Part shown: positions 1 to 8,236 of the stretch, piece by piece
Layout of the letters: every line of letters starts with the position of its first letter
Numbering within the stretch: position 1 is the stretch's first letter
Source: Rahnella bonaserana
GTDB taxonomy: Bacteria; Pseudomonadota; Gammaproteobacteria; Enterobacterales; Enterobacteriaceae
NCBI RefSeq assembly: GCF_019049675.1
Contig: NZ_JAFMOW010000060.1
Span: forward strand, 124,001-188,000
Direction of reading: 5' to 3'
DNA: 64,000 nucleotides
Position numbers and translations under genes: made by a program
Notes under the pieces: generated by a model
Seen by the model: only the letters and a program-made list of their open reading frames with translations
Database searches by the model: none
What the model was told of the DNA's origin: nothing

Positions 1-22
1 CCGGCGACAACTGAGGTCCTAT

Positions 23-922
23 TTACATGAAGATTGTTTTACCCACAGGCACCTTATTGCACCAACGCGTTTTATAATCCCACTTGGGATCATATAATCC
101 AATTGAAAATAGCCTCTTTTTGTTTTTATCATTACATAACTTGTCTGCTTCATTTATATTCAGCCACATAAGTATACTTCCGACGCTCAGATGTGAGTAA
201 TCCGGATCTACACCACCATTAGGCACATCAAAATATATCCATTTATCCGACTCTGCCTTAAGTATGAAATCATATGCGCAGGGTAACGAACCATCAATAA
301 AAAGAACATAACCAAAAATCATATCTTTAAAGTATGTGAAAAAATCTATCAAAATTTCTTCATTGTAGCATTTCACATTATCCTGGAATCTTTTTTTGAA
401 AAGAAGCACATATATATTGGCAAGTTGTTCTGGTTGTAGTTCGTTTACGTTTTTAACGACCCCTCCCTCTTTAATGAATTTATTGAATTCATTTCTTCGG
501 TTTTTATGGCTCTTTTTTGAAAAATCATCTTTGGCCAGACATATAAATTTCTTTTTTGGTCTGAACTTCGTGAAAATTGCGTTATAAAAATGGTTGGAAT
601 GGGCAGAGGATATCTTATTTGAACGCCCAGGGAGGAATACTTTTTTATTTATATTTACAGGCAATATGATTTCATCACTCGTTATGGGATATGTTCTCCA
701 CAGATTAACGCCAATCTTGTTACTGATTTCAAAAAAACAGCCTTGAACGGTACCTTTCTCTTTATAATGATAAAAATCTATTTCGCATATTTTCTTATCT
801 AAAAGATACTGCAATATTTTAGGGTGTGTATTGACACTCCCTCCAAACTTGTAATAACTCTGTTGATATATGTCGAATGAAGAACATTCCCAGCCAAATA
901 TTTTCTTAAGCATTTTATTCAT
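23..922 (-). CDS. mig-14: Mig-14 family antimicrobial-peptide resistance protein
   Basis: A 299-residue protein recognised as Mig-14-like. Family knowledge: in Salmonella, Mig-14 is an inner-membrane-associated protein needed for survival in macrophages and resistance to cationic antimicrobial peptides; its fold resembles GNAT/FemAB acyltransferases and its reaction is unknown. Seen here: the N-terminal YYKFGGSVNTHP block (about 23-34), a lysine-rich centre, and a C-terminal part ending in GKTIFM, with length matching the family. It has no signal peptide or clear membrane segment. The gene is AT-rich with rare codons, unlike most of the window, and lies beside a LysR gene and an IS relic, which suggests horizontal acquisition. 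Family call fairly sure, biochemical role unknown. Confidence 0.75.
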   Translation of the reverse strand: MNKMLKKIFGWECSSFDIYQQSYYKFGGSVNTHPKILQYLLDKKICEIDFYHYKEKGTVQGCFFEISNKIGVNLWRTYPITSDEIILPVNINKKVFLPGRSNKISSAHSNHFYNAIFTKFRPKKKFICLAKDDFSKKSHKNRRNEFNKFIKEGGVVKNVNELQPEQLANIYVLLFKKRFQDNVKCYNEEILIDFFTYFKDMIFGYVLFIDGSLPCAYDFILKAESDKWIYFDVPNGGVDPDYSHLSVGSILMWLNINEADKLCNDKNKKRLFSIGLYDPKWDYKTRWCNKVPVGKTIFM

Positions 923-1375
923 AATTTCAATCTTTTAAAATAATTTAAATTTTCAATATAACGCAATCAATACAAATATTTTTATGAAGTACCCGTTGGC
1001 GACTGCTCTTGCAGTTCTCTTAATAGCATGAGGGATACAGATTTTGAAATAACTTAACCCCTGAGAAAGAGAAAAAACAATGAGTAAACCTAAAGGTATT
1101 AAATGCTTTTTTTTCATGATTAGTTCTCATTCTATTCAAATGTTAAACCTAAAAAAATCAATTTGTTTATAATACATTTACATTTCAAACAAGTGAATGA
1201 ACAAATGAGAAAATTAACTTTTCCAAATTGGAAAAATAGGAATTATGTAGTTAGCTACACAATAAAATAACATAATAGAGAATTATGCTATATAGTTACC
1301 AGAGCATCATGTTTATCCCTTATTTAAAATTTCATGCTATAGTAAATTTTGTTTTTATTTCTTTGCAGGTGAAAC
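923..1375. other. AT-rich divergent intergenic region
   Basis: About 450 bases between the mig-14-like gene and the divergent LysR gene. It is strongly AT-rich and presumably holds both promoters. Two tiny reading frames (a 15-codon signal-peptide-like frame at 984-1031 and a 30-codon frame at 1080-1172) are visible, but neither has convincing support. I see no repeat or RNA gene. Confidence 0.5.
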
Positions 1376-2311
1376 TTGAAATATAATAACACTCGCGAGC
1401 TTCGTGATTGGGTGATTTTTATAAAGACAATTGAGAAGGAGAACCTTTCTCTTGCTGCTCGTGAGCTCGGTGTCAGTGTCAGCACCGTGAGTAAGGCTAT
1501 ATCCAGGTTAGAGGATTATGTCCAAACGATGCTGATTAAGAGGGATGCTCGTAATTTTGAAATCACTTCTGCGGGTCATATTGCGTATAGTAAAGCGAAG
1601 AATATTACTGAATCCTTTCAATCCCTGCTGTCTGAATTGCAGAATCCTGAACTCTTAATTCAGGGGGACATAAAATTTTCCGTACCCTCTGTAGTATGTC
1701 AGTTGCTTGCTAATCATTGGACAAGTGAATATATAATCCAAAACCCTATGGCCAGGATTGAGATAAAATCACAGGAGCTTTTTGAATTCAATCATGATGT
1801 AAAAAACTTCGATCATGTAGCACTTCAATACGGGAATATTCAAAGACCAGAACTGGTACATAGAGAACTAAGCTCTGTTGAGCTTATTAGCTGTGCCTCT
1901 CCTGAATACATTAAAAAATTTAATGCTTTAGACAGGCCCGACAATTTCGAAGGGCATACCCTGTTGATGGTGGATAATTGTAATCTAAAAGATAATATGA
2001 TTTTTTCAAAAGGGGATGAAATTGTTTTTCTGGACAAAAATCACAAACCTTCTATTAAATCTAACGATTTTCTGGCTCTTTTCAACTTACTCCTTGAAGG
2101 GAAAGGGCTGCTTCTGGGTACACCCAAATGGCTAGCATTAACACATATCCGCGACGGAAAGCTTGTGCAGATCATTCCTGACTGGAAACTGGCTAATATA
2201 CCCGTCTATCTCGTCTGGATGCATAGACCCTATTATTCCCCTCTGTTTTTAGATTTTATTAATTATGTGGAAAAAAAATGGAACAATTTTAACCAGGTTT
2301 ATTTAAAATGA
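1376..2311 (+). CDS. LysR-family transcriptional regulator (TTG start)
   Basis: A 311-residue LysR-type regulator. An N-terminal winged helix-turn-helix (about residues 10-65, with LAARELGVSVSTVSKAISRLE) is followed by a periplasmic-binding-protein-like effector domain. The start is TTG at 1376, preceded by AGGTG (1367-1371); a GTG at 1369 runs straight into a stop in another frame. The gene diverges from the mig-14-like gene and may control it, which is inference from position only. It is AT-rich like its neighbour, so the two may have been acquired together. Effector unknown. Confidence 0.85.
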   Translation: MKYNNTRELRDWVIFIKTIEKENLSLAARELGVSVSTVSKAISRLEDYVQTMLIKRDARNFEITSAGHIAYSKAKNITESFQSLLSELQNPELLIQGDIKFSVPSVVCQLLANHWTSEYIIQNPMARIEIKSQELFEFNHDVKNFDHVALQYGNIQRPELVHRELSSVELISCASPEYIKKFNALDRPDNFEGHTLLMVDNCNLKDNMIFSKGDEIVFLDKNHKPSIKSNDFLALFNLLLEGKGLLLGTPKWLALTHIRDGKLVQIIPDWKLANIPVYLVWMHRPYYSPLFLDFINYVEKKWNNFNQVYLK

Positions 2312-2650
2312 CCTGCACTCAGGATTTGATACAACGCTCAGTGAGTCATGCAGGATCTTGACCTGCTCCCCGTATGTGAACCAGCCATAATCAGGAATAC
2401 CTGGCTTCATTCTGGCTGCATATTCAGAACCATTAGCGGTTTTCATCAACTGCGGTAAAAGGAGACTGAGCGCTATCCTGTGCAGCATCCGGGTCACTTC
2501 TGACGAGCGCCGATTACGCCACCCGCATATCCCCAGGCATTTGCGGGTAAAAAGGTCGATCTCCGTCTACAGACGAAGTCGTCGCCCGTCAACCAAAGCA
2601 TCAGAAACAAAATTCATGTCCAGACGTGGCGTGGATGTAGGCCCTGAGCT
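2303..2650 (-). pseudogene. IS3-family transposase (OrfB) relic
   Basis: Reading the minus strand from about 2650 down gives LDMNFVSDALVDGRRLRL, then an in-frame stop, then TEIDLFTRKCLGICG and RSSEVTRMLHRIALSL. This matches the DDE catalytic core of IS3-type OrfB transposases, where DFVSDAL carries the first catalytic aspartate. The frame is broken by a TAG and the downstream part (to 2303) no longer resembles a transposase. Inverted ends were not found. It is a decayed fragment, consistent with past insertion next to the mig-14/LysR segment. Confidence 0.7.
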
Positions 2651-2759
2651 TCGGTTGCCGCCGCGACGTGTTTAATAGCGGATGATTTCCCGGTTGTTTA
2701 AACTTTAGATTGAGTCGGGTTATATACTCTTCCAAATATTTTGCATAAGAGGAAAGAAG

Positions 2760-3095
2760 ATGCTCAACACTTATATTATTCTCGCCATTTCTATCTGCGC
2801 TGAAACGCTGGCCACAACCATGATGAAAGCTTCAGATGGCTTTACCCGAATAATCCCAAGCATGGTTGTGGTGGTGGGATATGCTATTTCTTTTTATGGT
2901 CTTTCCCAGGTGGTCAAGACCATGAATATTGGTATCGCTTACGCGATTTGGGCGGGGATGGGGATCTTTTTGGTTTCCATAATGTCATTTCTGTTTTATA
3001 AGCAGAAGCTCGATCTTCCTGCCATCATGGGCATGGTTTTTATTGCTGTGGGAATTTTGATTATCCAGCTGTTCTCTAAATCCGTTACCCACTGA
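2760..3095 (+). CDS. Small multidrug resistance (SMR) family transporter
   Basis: A 111-residue four-helix inner-membrane protein of the SMR (EmrE/SugE-like) family, which exports cationic drugs as an antiparallel dimer in exchange for protons. The key membrane-embedded glutamate is present as Glu15 in CAETLATTMMKAS, and the family block AYAIWAGMGIF lies around residues 61-71. Length is typical. A strong AGGAAAG Shine-Dalgarno sits just before the ATG. It is monocistronic; the next gene is convergent. The subfamily looks like EmrE-type drug export rather than guanidinium export, but that distinction is inference. Confidence 0.88.
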   Translation: MLNTYIILAISICAETLATTMMKASDGFTRIIPSMVVVVGYAISFYGLSQVVKTMNIGIAYAIWAGMGIFLVSIMSFLFYKQKLDLPAIMGMVFIAVGILIIQLFSKSVTH

Positions 3096-3123
3096 CTGAC
3101 TCCCAAGATATCCCGTCAGTGCG

Positions 3124-4449
3124 CTATTCATCGCCCTCGCTGTTGTCATGCCGTTTGAAGCGAACGCGTTGGTACCAGGGCTTTGGTACAGGATGGATGA
3201 TGCTGCGCAGCGCCCTGGAGTAATCCATCACCAGACCTGGCGTCCAGGCCATTGAGATAGCGCGTTTGCGTAACTGAGCGGCAACCCAAAGCTCAGGCAT
3301 AGTGAGCGTTCTGATTATGGATAGCCAGCTTTCAGTACGTCCGGAGAGCACACCATCCAGGGCGTTTTCCAGCGCGTAGGCAACACTGCTTGAACAGTTG
3401 CGATAGGTCAGGTTATAGGTTTTTGTTAATTTGTAGTCACTCCAAAAACGGTGTAAAGCTTTTCCGTTATATCTGGTGAAACAAATTTTCCGATCTGAGT
3501 GGCACCATTCAGCCGCCTCGGTGGCATAGTCAGGCTGGAACCTTCCCAAAACATCGTTATCACGTGTTGCTTTAAGTGTATTCAAAAACTCCGATGGCGA
3601 ACGGTCGATATCTTCCGCTGGGTAAAGGCTGATGTAAATACTGTCAGGAACTTCCAGCGCAGCGTGGCCGGTTGATATCACACCTTCTGAGTCTACTGCG
3701 GCTATGTAACGGTTGATCAACGGGCGCGGAATAGTTGATGCGCTGGCTGTTCCTTCTGGCGTCCATATATGAACGGTGAGGGGTTCGCGAAAATCAGTAA
3801 TCACTTGCGAAGTAACGTCTGACTTTAACGTGCCACTTTTTTTCAACTCAAAACCTATACCTTCAGGCGCTAAAAGTTCGAATACAGAAGTCCCTTCCTG
3901 CAGTCGCATAACCCGAAGAGCAAGGCGTACGGTATGAATACCGCTGAAAACCATCAGTGTTCCCAGGAAGAAAGAGACCGTAGCTTTGTAATGTGTTGGG
4001 TAGGGACTGAATATGAAAATGGCAAAAACGATTTGTGCCATGCCGTTGAAAAAAGAACTCTTCCAGTTCGGGAAACGCACAATCCACGCTGAGAAAATCA
4101 CAAACAGACCAATCACGAAATAGGCAAATCCGAATACGATCGCCAGGAGCAAATTGCTATAAGACTGGTTTGATAAGATAAGAAGCGAGACGAAACAAAA
4201 GATGCCCCCCTTAAAGTAGAGGAGCGCTTTTTGTGCACCGATGCCTCCCGACGCTATGCTTAGCGTCACTAAACTTTCCGTGAGCAAAAGCAAGCCAAAA
4301 AATCGTAGAGGGAAGTACGTCACTCCGTCCAGACCGTCGAGGAAGATGGCCAATCCGAACAGGCTCCACAGGCTCCCAAACAGGATCAGATATTTGCCCC
4401 AGTAACGCATAAAATCAACGCCGAACAATAATAATGCAATCTGTATCAC
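3124..4449 (-). CDS. Membrane protein: HdeD-like helices fused to a permuted papain-like domain
   Basis: About 441 residues from the GTG at 4449, which has an AGAGAGA site 8 bases upstream; a longer frame from a TTG at 4530 lacks a site and would overlap the upstream gene. The N-terminal half is a set of hydrophobic helices resembling the HdeD/DUF308 type. The C-terminal half is soluble and contains ISTGHAALEV and later NLTYRNCSSSVAYALENAL. This His-before-Cys order with an NC motif resembles permuted NlpC/P60 (LRAT-like) papain-fold hydrolases. It lies directly downstream of the MASE1-PAS gene, presumably co-transcribed. Function unknown; a membrane-tethered hydrolase or acyltransferase is inference. 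Confidence 0.6.
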   Translation of the reverse strand: MIQIALLLFGVDFMRYWGKYLILFGSLWSLFGLAIFLDGLDGVTYFPLRFFGLLLLTESLVTLSIASGGIGAQKALLYFKGGIFCFVSLLILSNQSYSNLLLAIVFGFAYFVIGLFVIFSAWIVRFPNWKSSFFNGMAQIVFAIFIFSPYPTHYKATVSFFLGTLMVFSGIHTVRLALRVMRLQEGTSVFELLAPEGIGFELKKSGTLKSDVTSQVITDFREPLTVHIWTPEGTASASTIPRPLINRYIAAVDSEGVISTGHAALEVPDSIYISLYPAEDIDRSPSEFLNTLKATRDNDVLGRFQPDYATEAAEWCHSDRKICFTRYNGKALHRFWSDYKLTKTYNLTYRNCSSSVAYALENALDGVLSGRTESWLSIIRTLTMPELWVAAQLRKRAISMAWTPGLVMDYSRALRSIIHPVPKPWYQRVRFKRHDNSEGDE

Positions 4450-4486
4450 AAGTCGGTCTCTCTTTATTAAATCATGACGTCTGAGT

Positions 4487-5755
4487 TTAAATAGCCAAAT
4501 CGTAATGGCTGGACTGCCAGTTCCCGACAATAATCAACGAGTCAGCATTTGCCATGGTGATACCGCCGCTGTCTACCAGCGTTAGCCACTCATCATTATT
4601 CGACTTAATACGAAAAATGACGGTATCGTGCTGGCTCGACATCGAATTAAACCAGTGTTGATTGAGTTTTTCTCTGTCTGAAGGATGTACATGACTTAGC
4701 ACTTTCTCAACCGTATCGAACTCTGTCAGAGAAGCAGAATCCAGCAGCGAAGAGAGATCATTTTCCCAGGTAAACTTGCCAGTTTCAGGCTCAAGTCTGT
4801 AAAGTACGCCGTTACCTGAAAGCCTGCCTGTATCTGGATTGAAACGGGTTGTCGAGCGTCTTAATACGCGTACAAATACGATGAGCAATGCTGTCGCAGA
4901 TAGATAGCTTAGCGCCAGTAGCAGTGACTCGACGAGGCTAAGGTTGCGCAGAAAGAACGGACCCTGATGCATGTCGGTAAAATGGATGACAATCAGCCCC
5001 AATACCAGCAGGCCGATGGATCCTCCACGGTTGCCCCATACCAGGGCGAGCATCAAACTCAGGACAATAGGCAAGCAGGAAAGGGCGAAATAGAGCGCGG
5101 GAGCTTCGGTTTTAAGCCATGTGTCACTATAGCCGAAAATAAATACTGTCAGGGCACAGATCGATAGCAACAAGGCAAGGCCTCCCAGCTGCTTCGTCCA
5201 GGGGAGGAAAGCCTGATGCCCACGCTTGTTCACGAAACCCATCACCACAGTTGTGGCAAAGAAAATCCCGGTCACGTCAGCAACGAAACCGTTCCAGATA
5301 GTTGTCATTATCGGCTGTCCGCTGAGGAACGCGTAACCTCCCGCCACGATTAGCGCATCCAACATGCTGATGACAAAAGTGGAGCATATCCACAAAATAA
5401 TGACGTGCAGATCATCATTTGGCCGCGCGAAGCGCCGGACGATCCAGGCAATGAGAACGTTGGCTGGCATTTCGAGGAGTGAATAACCCACTGAGATAAG
5501 AAAAGTGGGGAGATTCTGCCAGGCCCGGTCCTGTAGTACGCTCGCCAGAACAAAGATAAGGATAAGCGCGGGATAATGGCGCCAGCGGGCAGATAAAAAG
5601 GCCGCTACCGCCACGCCAGGAGGAAACCACACGATAGCAATCGCAGAATTTGTGTCGTCAAATTTGAGAGACATCAATCCTGATAAATAATAAACCAGCC
5701 CCCATAAGAGCAGGATCGCAGTTTGCTGCAGCCAGGAGGGGATATTCGTTTTCAT
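4487..5755 (-). CDS. MASE1-domain membrane sensor with a C-terminal PAS domain, no output domain
   Basis: A 422-residue protein. Residues about 10-300 form a MASE1 integral-membrane sensor domain: many hydrophobic helices, with the family-typical AIVWFPPGVAVA block near residue 40. Residues about 320-420 look like a PAS fold (LEPETGKFTWENDLSSLL, then HPSDREKLNQHW). MASE1 normally precedes GGDEF, EAL or kinase domains; here the protein stops after PAS. The ligand is unknown. The downstream membrane gene follows closely, so the pair may form one signalling unit (inference). Confidence 0.75.
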   Translation of the reverse strand: MKTNIPSWLQQTAILLLWGLVYYLSGLMSLKFDDTNSAIAIVWFPPGVAVAAFLSARWRHYPALILIFVLASVLQDRAWQNLPTFLISVGYSLLEMPANVLIAWIVRRFARPNDDLHVIILWICSTFVISMLDALIVAGGYAFLSGQPIMTTIWNGFVADVTGIFFATTVVMGFVNKRGHQAFLPWTKQLGGLALLLSICALTVFIFGYSDTWLKTEAPALYFALSCLPIVLSLMLALVWGNRGGSIGLLVLGLIVIHFTDMHQGPFFLRNLSLVESLLLALSYLSATALLIVFVRVLRRSTTRFNPDTGRLSGNGVLYRLEPETGKFTWENDLSSLLDSASLTEFDTVEKVLSHVHPSDREKLNQHWFNSMSSQHDTVIFRIKSNNDEWLTLVDSGGITMANADSLIIVGNWQSSHYDLAI

Positions 5756-5933
5756 TTCTGATCAACTTTGGGTCAGGTAAAGGACGCAGCATCGCTGCTG
5801 TGGGCCGTTAATTAACATAAATTTTAACAACCCTTTGCTGAAATTACAAAATCAGCTCCTCACAGGATATTTCAGGAGCTGTATATTTCGAAGAGCGAAA
5901 AGCGGACGTCCAGCGGAAAGATAAAATTGGATT

Positions 5934-6371
5934 TTAAAAGGATTTCTTCATAAATATCCGGCTTGTTCCTTCCGGCGCGCAGTCAATACGCCCAAACTCT
6001 TCCCAACCGTGTTTTTTGTAAAAATCAGGAGCCTGAAAGCTTATCGTATACAAAAATGCTGCAGTGCAGCCCCTTCTTCGCCCTTCATCCTCGAAGCGAT
6101 TTAGGATATCTGTGCCAAGCCCCATTCTCCGCAGCTCTGGTGGTAGATAGAAAAGATCTATAAAAAGGAGGCCCAGTGAGGAACGTCCTTGCATTCCTCC
6201 AAGAACTTCACCCGTTTTCGTTGATTTTAGTAATACCGATAATGGCTTACGATCACTGATTCCCGTCATTAAATCGTTGAAATCATTAAGCCCTTCTTCA
6301 ATGGGCAATAATTGTTCAGCATCAGCATTTTCACAAATCTCAAAACTTATCTCTTCAACAGTGCTATTCAT
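5934..6371 (-). CDS. GNAT-family N-acetyltransferase
   Basis: A 145-residue GCN5-related N-acetyltransferase. It has the central acetyl-CoA-binding segment LPPELRRMGLGTDILNRFE (the R/Q-x-x-G-x-G/A-like loop is R-x-M-G-L-G) and the C-terminal APDFYKKHGWEEFGRI typical of small-molecule GNATs of the YhbS/RimI-like kind. It is monocistronic, downstream of the MASE1 gene and in the same orientation. The substrate cannot be told from sequence. Confidence 0.85.
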   Translation of the reverse strand: MNSTVEEISFEICENADAEQLLPIEEGLNDFNDLMTGISDRKPLSVLLKSTKTGEVLGGMQGRSSLGLLFIDLFYLPPELRRMGLGTDILNRFEDEGRRRGCTAAFLYTISFQAPDFYKKHGWEEFGRIDCAPEGTSRIFMKKSF

Positions 6372-6688
6372 TTCAAATGGCCTATTCGTTGTATAAATAA
6401 CTGTTTAAATATACAGTCGTAAATCCAAAATCCCAGCTTTTTTTCTGTTTTGCTCTGCCACTTGCACTAAAGCATGTTCCGGCCGTCCATCTGGTGAGAT
6501 GAAATATCTTACCGCCAGCTTTGAGCAAAAGCCGGTATAGGCTCTTTTTCGTGGCAACAAGGGCTGTATTTCATTCAGGTTAAATATATTGAATCCGGTA
6601 TTTGCTCAGTGTTATAAGAAATGATCAGTATTTATGATTTCTGCTGTTTCCAGTGCCTGATTTTCATCAAATAAATTAAGGTCAGAAA

Positions 6689-6775
6689 ATGATTAAGTCA
6701 GTTCAGCCAACAACCACAGTCACCACCACTACCGGAACCTGCGGCGGTGTGGGCGTATCTGTGACTGACTCCTGA
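6689..6775 (+). CDS. Threonine-rich 28-residue peptide, possible leader or precursor peptide
   Basis: ATG at 6689 with an AAGGTCAG Shine-Dalgarno-like site (6678-6685) opens 28 codons: MIKSVQPTTT, VTTTTGTCGG, then VGVSVTDS. Seven of the eight codons 8-15 are Thr, and Thr also occurs at 17 and 26. The composition recalls the thr operon leader peptide, but the next gene is an isochorismatase-family hydrolase, not thrA. The Thr codons lie in the 5' arm of a predicted hairpin (6717-6723 pairs with 6761-6767), followed by hairpins at 6792-6813 and 6822-6849. It could be an attenuation leader, or a Thr/Cys/Gly-rich ribosomal peptide precursor, although no modifying enzyme is recognisable nearby. 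Expression is unproven. Confidence 0.45.
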   Translation: MIKSVQPTTTVTTTTGTCGGVGVSVTDS

Positions 6776-6791
6776 CAAAACAGATCCTCAC

Positions 6792-6813
6792 TCCCCGCCA
6801 ATCCGGACGGGGA
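6792..6813 (+). promoter_or_regulatory. Hairpin between Thr-rich peptide and isochorismatase gene
   Basis: TCCCCG (6792-6797) pairs perfectly with CGGGGA (6808-6813) around a 10-base loop. No U-run follows, so it is more likely a leader RNA structure than an intrinsic terminator. Confidence 0.4.
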
Positions 6814-6821
6814 AGAAAATC

Positions 6822-6849
6822 TCTCCGTTCATAATATTCTGAATGGAGA
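6822..6849 (+). promoter_or_regulatory. Hairpin sequestering the Shine-Dalgarno of the isochorismatase gene
   Basis: TCTCCGTTCA (6822-6831) pairs with TGAATGGAGA (6840-6849): ten pairs including one G-U, with an 8-base loop. The GGAGA at 6845-6849 is the ribosome-binding site for the ATG at 6856, so folding would block initiation. This suggests translational control, perhaps coupled to translation of the small peptide upstream. Confidence 0.5.
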
Positions 6850-6855
6850 AACATT

Positions 6856-7401
6856 ATGATTTCATCTGAAAATGCACTTATCGTTATCGATATGCAGCAA
6901 GGACTTTTCCGTGGCCCGACATCTCCGCATTCAGCCGGAGCGGTTCTGTCAAATATTTGTCTGCTGATTGCAAAAGCAAGACAGGCTCAGGTGCCCGTCT
7001 TTTTCGCCCGCCACACCGGACCCGATGACTCCCCCTTATCTGAACAAAGTCCGTTAACACAACTGATACCTGAAATGGACGTGAACGTTGAGCGGGATAT
7101 CGTATTTATTAAAAAGCACCCCAGCTGTTTCCGCGATACCGGCCTGCAGCTTCAGCTCATCCAGCGAGGCGTGAAGCGGGTGGTTATCGCCGGGATGAAA
7201 ACAGAATTTTGTGTCGACACAACCTGCAGGGTTGCCTCGGAACTGGGATTCAGGACCGTGCTGATTTCAGATGCGCATACAACTATGGATAACGAATTTT
7301 TATCAGCAAATGAAATTATTGCTCATCACAATGTCACGCTGGCCGGGCCGTTTGTGACTCTGGCAACTGCCGATAACTTGAGATTTGCTCCTGACGATTG
7401 A
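6856..7401 (+). CDS. Isochorismatase-family cysteine hydrolase
   Basis: A 181-residue isochorismatase/nicotinamidase-like hydrolase. The family triad is visible: Asp12 in VIDMQQG, a Lys at 86/87 in FIKKHPSCF, and Cys119 in GMKTEFCVDTT. The single-domain length fits YcaC/PncA-like amidohydrolases rather than the two-domain EntB. Such enzymes hydrolyse amides or ureas; the substrate here is unknown. Its ribosome-binding site lies in a hairpin, and a Thr-rich peptide frame precedes it. A GNAT gene follows about 130 bases downstream. Confidence 0.85.
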   Translation: MISSENALIVIDMQQGLFRGPTSPHSAGAVLSNICLLIAKARQAQVPVFFARHTGPDDSPLSEQSPLTQLIPEMDVNVERDIVFIKKHPSCFRDTGLQLQLIQRGVKRVVIAGMKTEFCVDTTCRVASELGFRTVLISDAHTTMDNEFLSANEIIAHHNVTLAGPFVTLATADNLRFAPDD

Positions 7402-7532
7402 GTTTGAGCGGAGAGCCGTCCGCAGGGCGGCTGAAAAATCCATTTTCGTTTCTGCCACGAACCTGTCGGGTGAGTATCTGGTTGATATATTTGGTATCAT
7501 CACATTTTAAATCATGCCTGAGACCTTATCTG

Positions 7533-7979
7533 ATGGGTATAAACATAAGACCGGCACTTGTTTCTGATGTCGGGAGTATTTTCGATGTGAGAACGTCGGT
7601 GATTGAAAATCATCTCAGTCGTGAGGAAATGCGGCTGATGGGGATCACTGAAAGCGTTGTGGCAGATATGATCCTGAAAAACCCCTGTGCCTGGGTCGCA
7701 GTTGATAATGAAAAAATTATCGGTTTCTCGATGATTTTACAGGATGAAGGCTGCCTCTTTGCGGCATTTATTCGCCCGGAATATGAAAATAAAGGGGCAG
7801 GGCGTAAGCTTGTCATGGCTGCTGAGCAAGAGTTATTTAAACACCATGATGTAGTCTGGCTGGAAACCGATAAGAACAGCCGTGCTGCGAAATTTTACAG
7901 ACATCTCGGTTGGGGTAATGAAACGGCTATTAATGATGCTGATATCAGATTAGAGAAAAAAGAGAAGAGCATTCTGTAA
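7533..7979 (+). CDS. GNAT-family N-acetyltransferase
   Basis: About 148 residues from the ATG at 7533. The open frame extends upstream to 7398, but those 45 codons have no GNAT homology and overlap the preceding stop. The GNAT core is clear: INIRPALVSDV at the start, a catalytic-core strand ending in FAAFIRPEYENKGAGRKLV (pyrophosphate-binding loop), and KNSRAAKFYRHLGW near the C-terminus. No strong ribosome-binding site precedes 7533. The gene lies in the same direction as the isochorismatase gene and may be co-transcribed. Substrate unknown. Confidence 0.8.
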   Translation: MGINIRPALVSDVGSIFDVRTSVIENHLSREEMRLMGITESVVADMILKNPCAWVAVDNEKIIGFSMILQDEGCLFAAFIRPEYENKGAGRKLVMAAEQELFKHHDVVWLETDKNSRAAKFYRHLGWGNETAINDADIRLEKKEKSIL

Positions 7980-8236
7980 TTCAATTGTACGCAAAGAGAG
8001 TTAATGCGTTATGCCCCTTTATTCAATCCTGTCAGGCGGGGCAGTCAGAAGAGAATGTCGTTGTATTACTTGAATTTGTGAAATTAATGTATAAATAACG
8101 TCCGTGTAACACTCAAGGTATTTGACAATTACTCTTTAATTTTAACAAAAAACCAAATCATCATCAAGATAATTGACAATACATAGCTATAATTATAAAA
8201 AGCAGAGAGCCTTAATCAACAAGGAATGGTTTTACT

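Noticed and set aside
984-1031. 15-codon frame reading like a signal peptide (MKYPLATALAVLLIA)
   Set aside because: Too short, ends right after the hydrophobic stretch and has no clear ribosome-binding site; could be a decayed lipoprotein gene but not supportable.
1080-1172. 30-codon frame starting MSKPKG
   Set aside because: AT-rich, no family likeness; Shine-Dalgarno only a loose purine tract.
6689-6775. Identification of the Thr-rich peptide as ThrL
   Set aside because: The following gene is an isochorismatase-family hydrolase, so the thr operon is not here; only the composition is similar.
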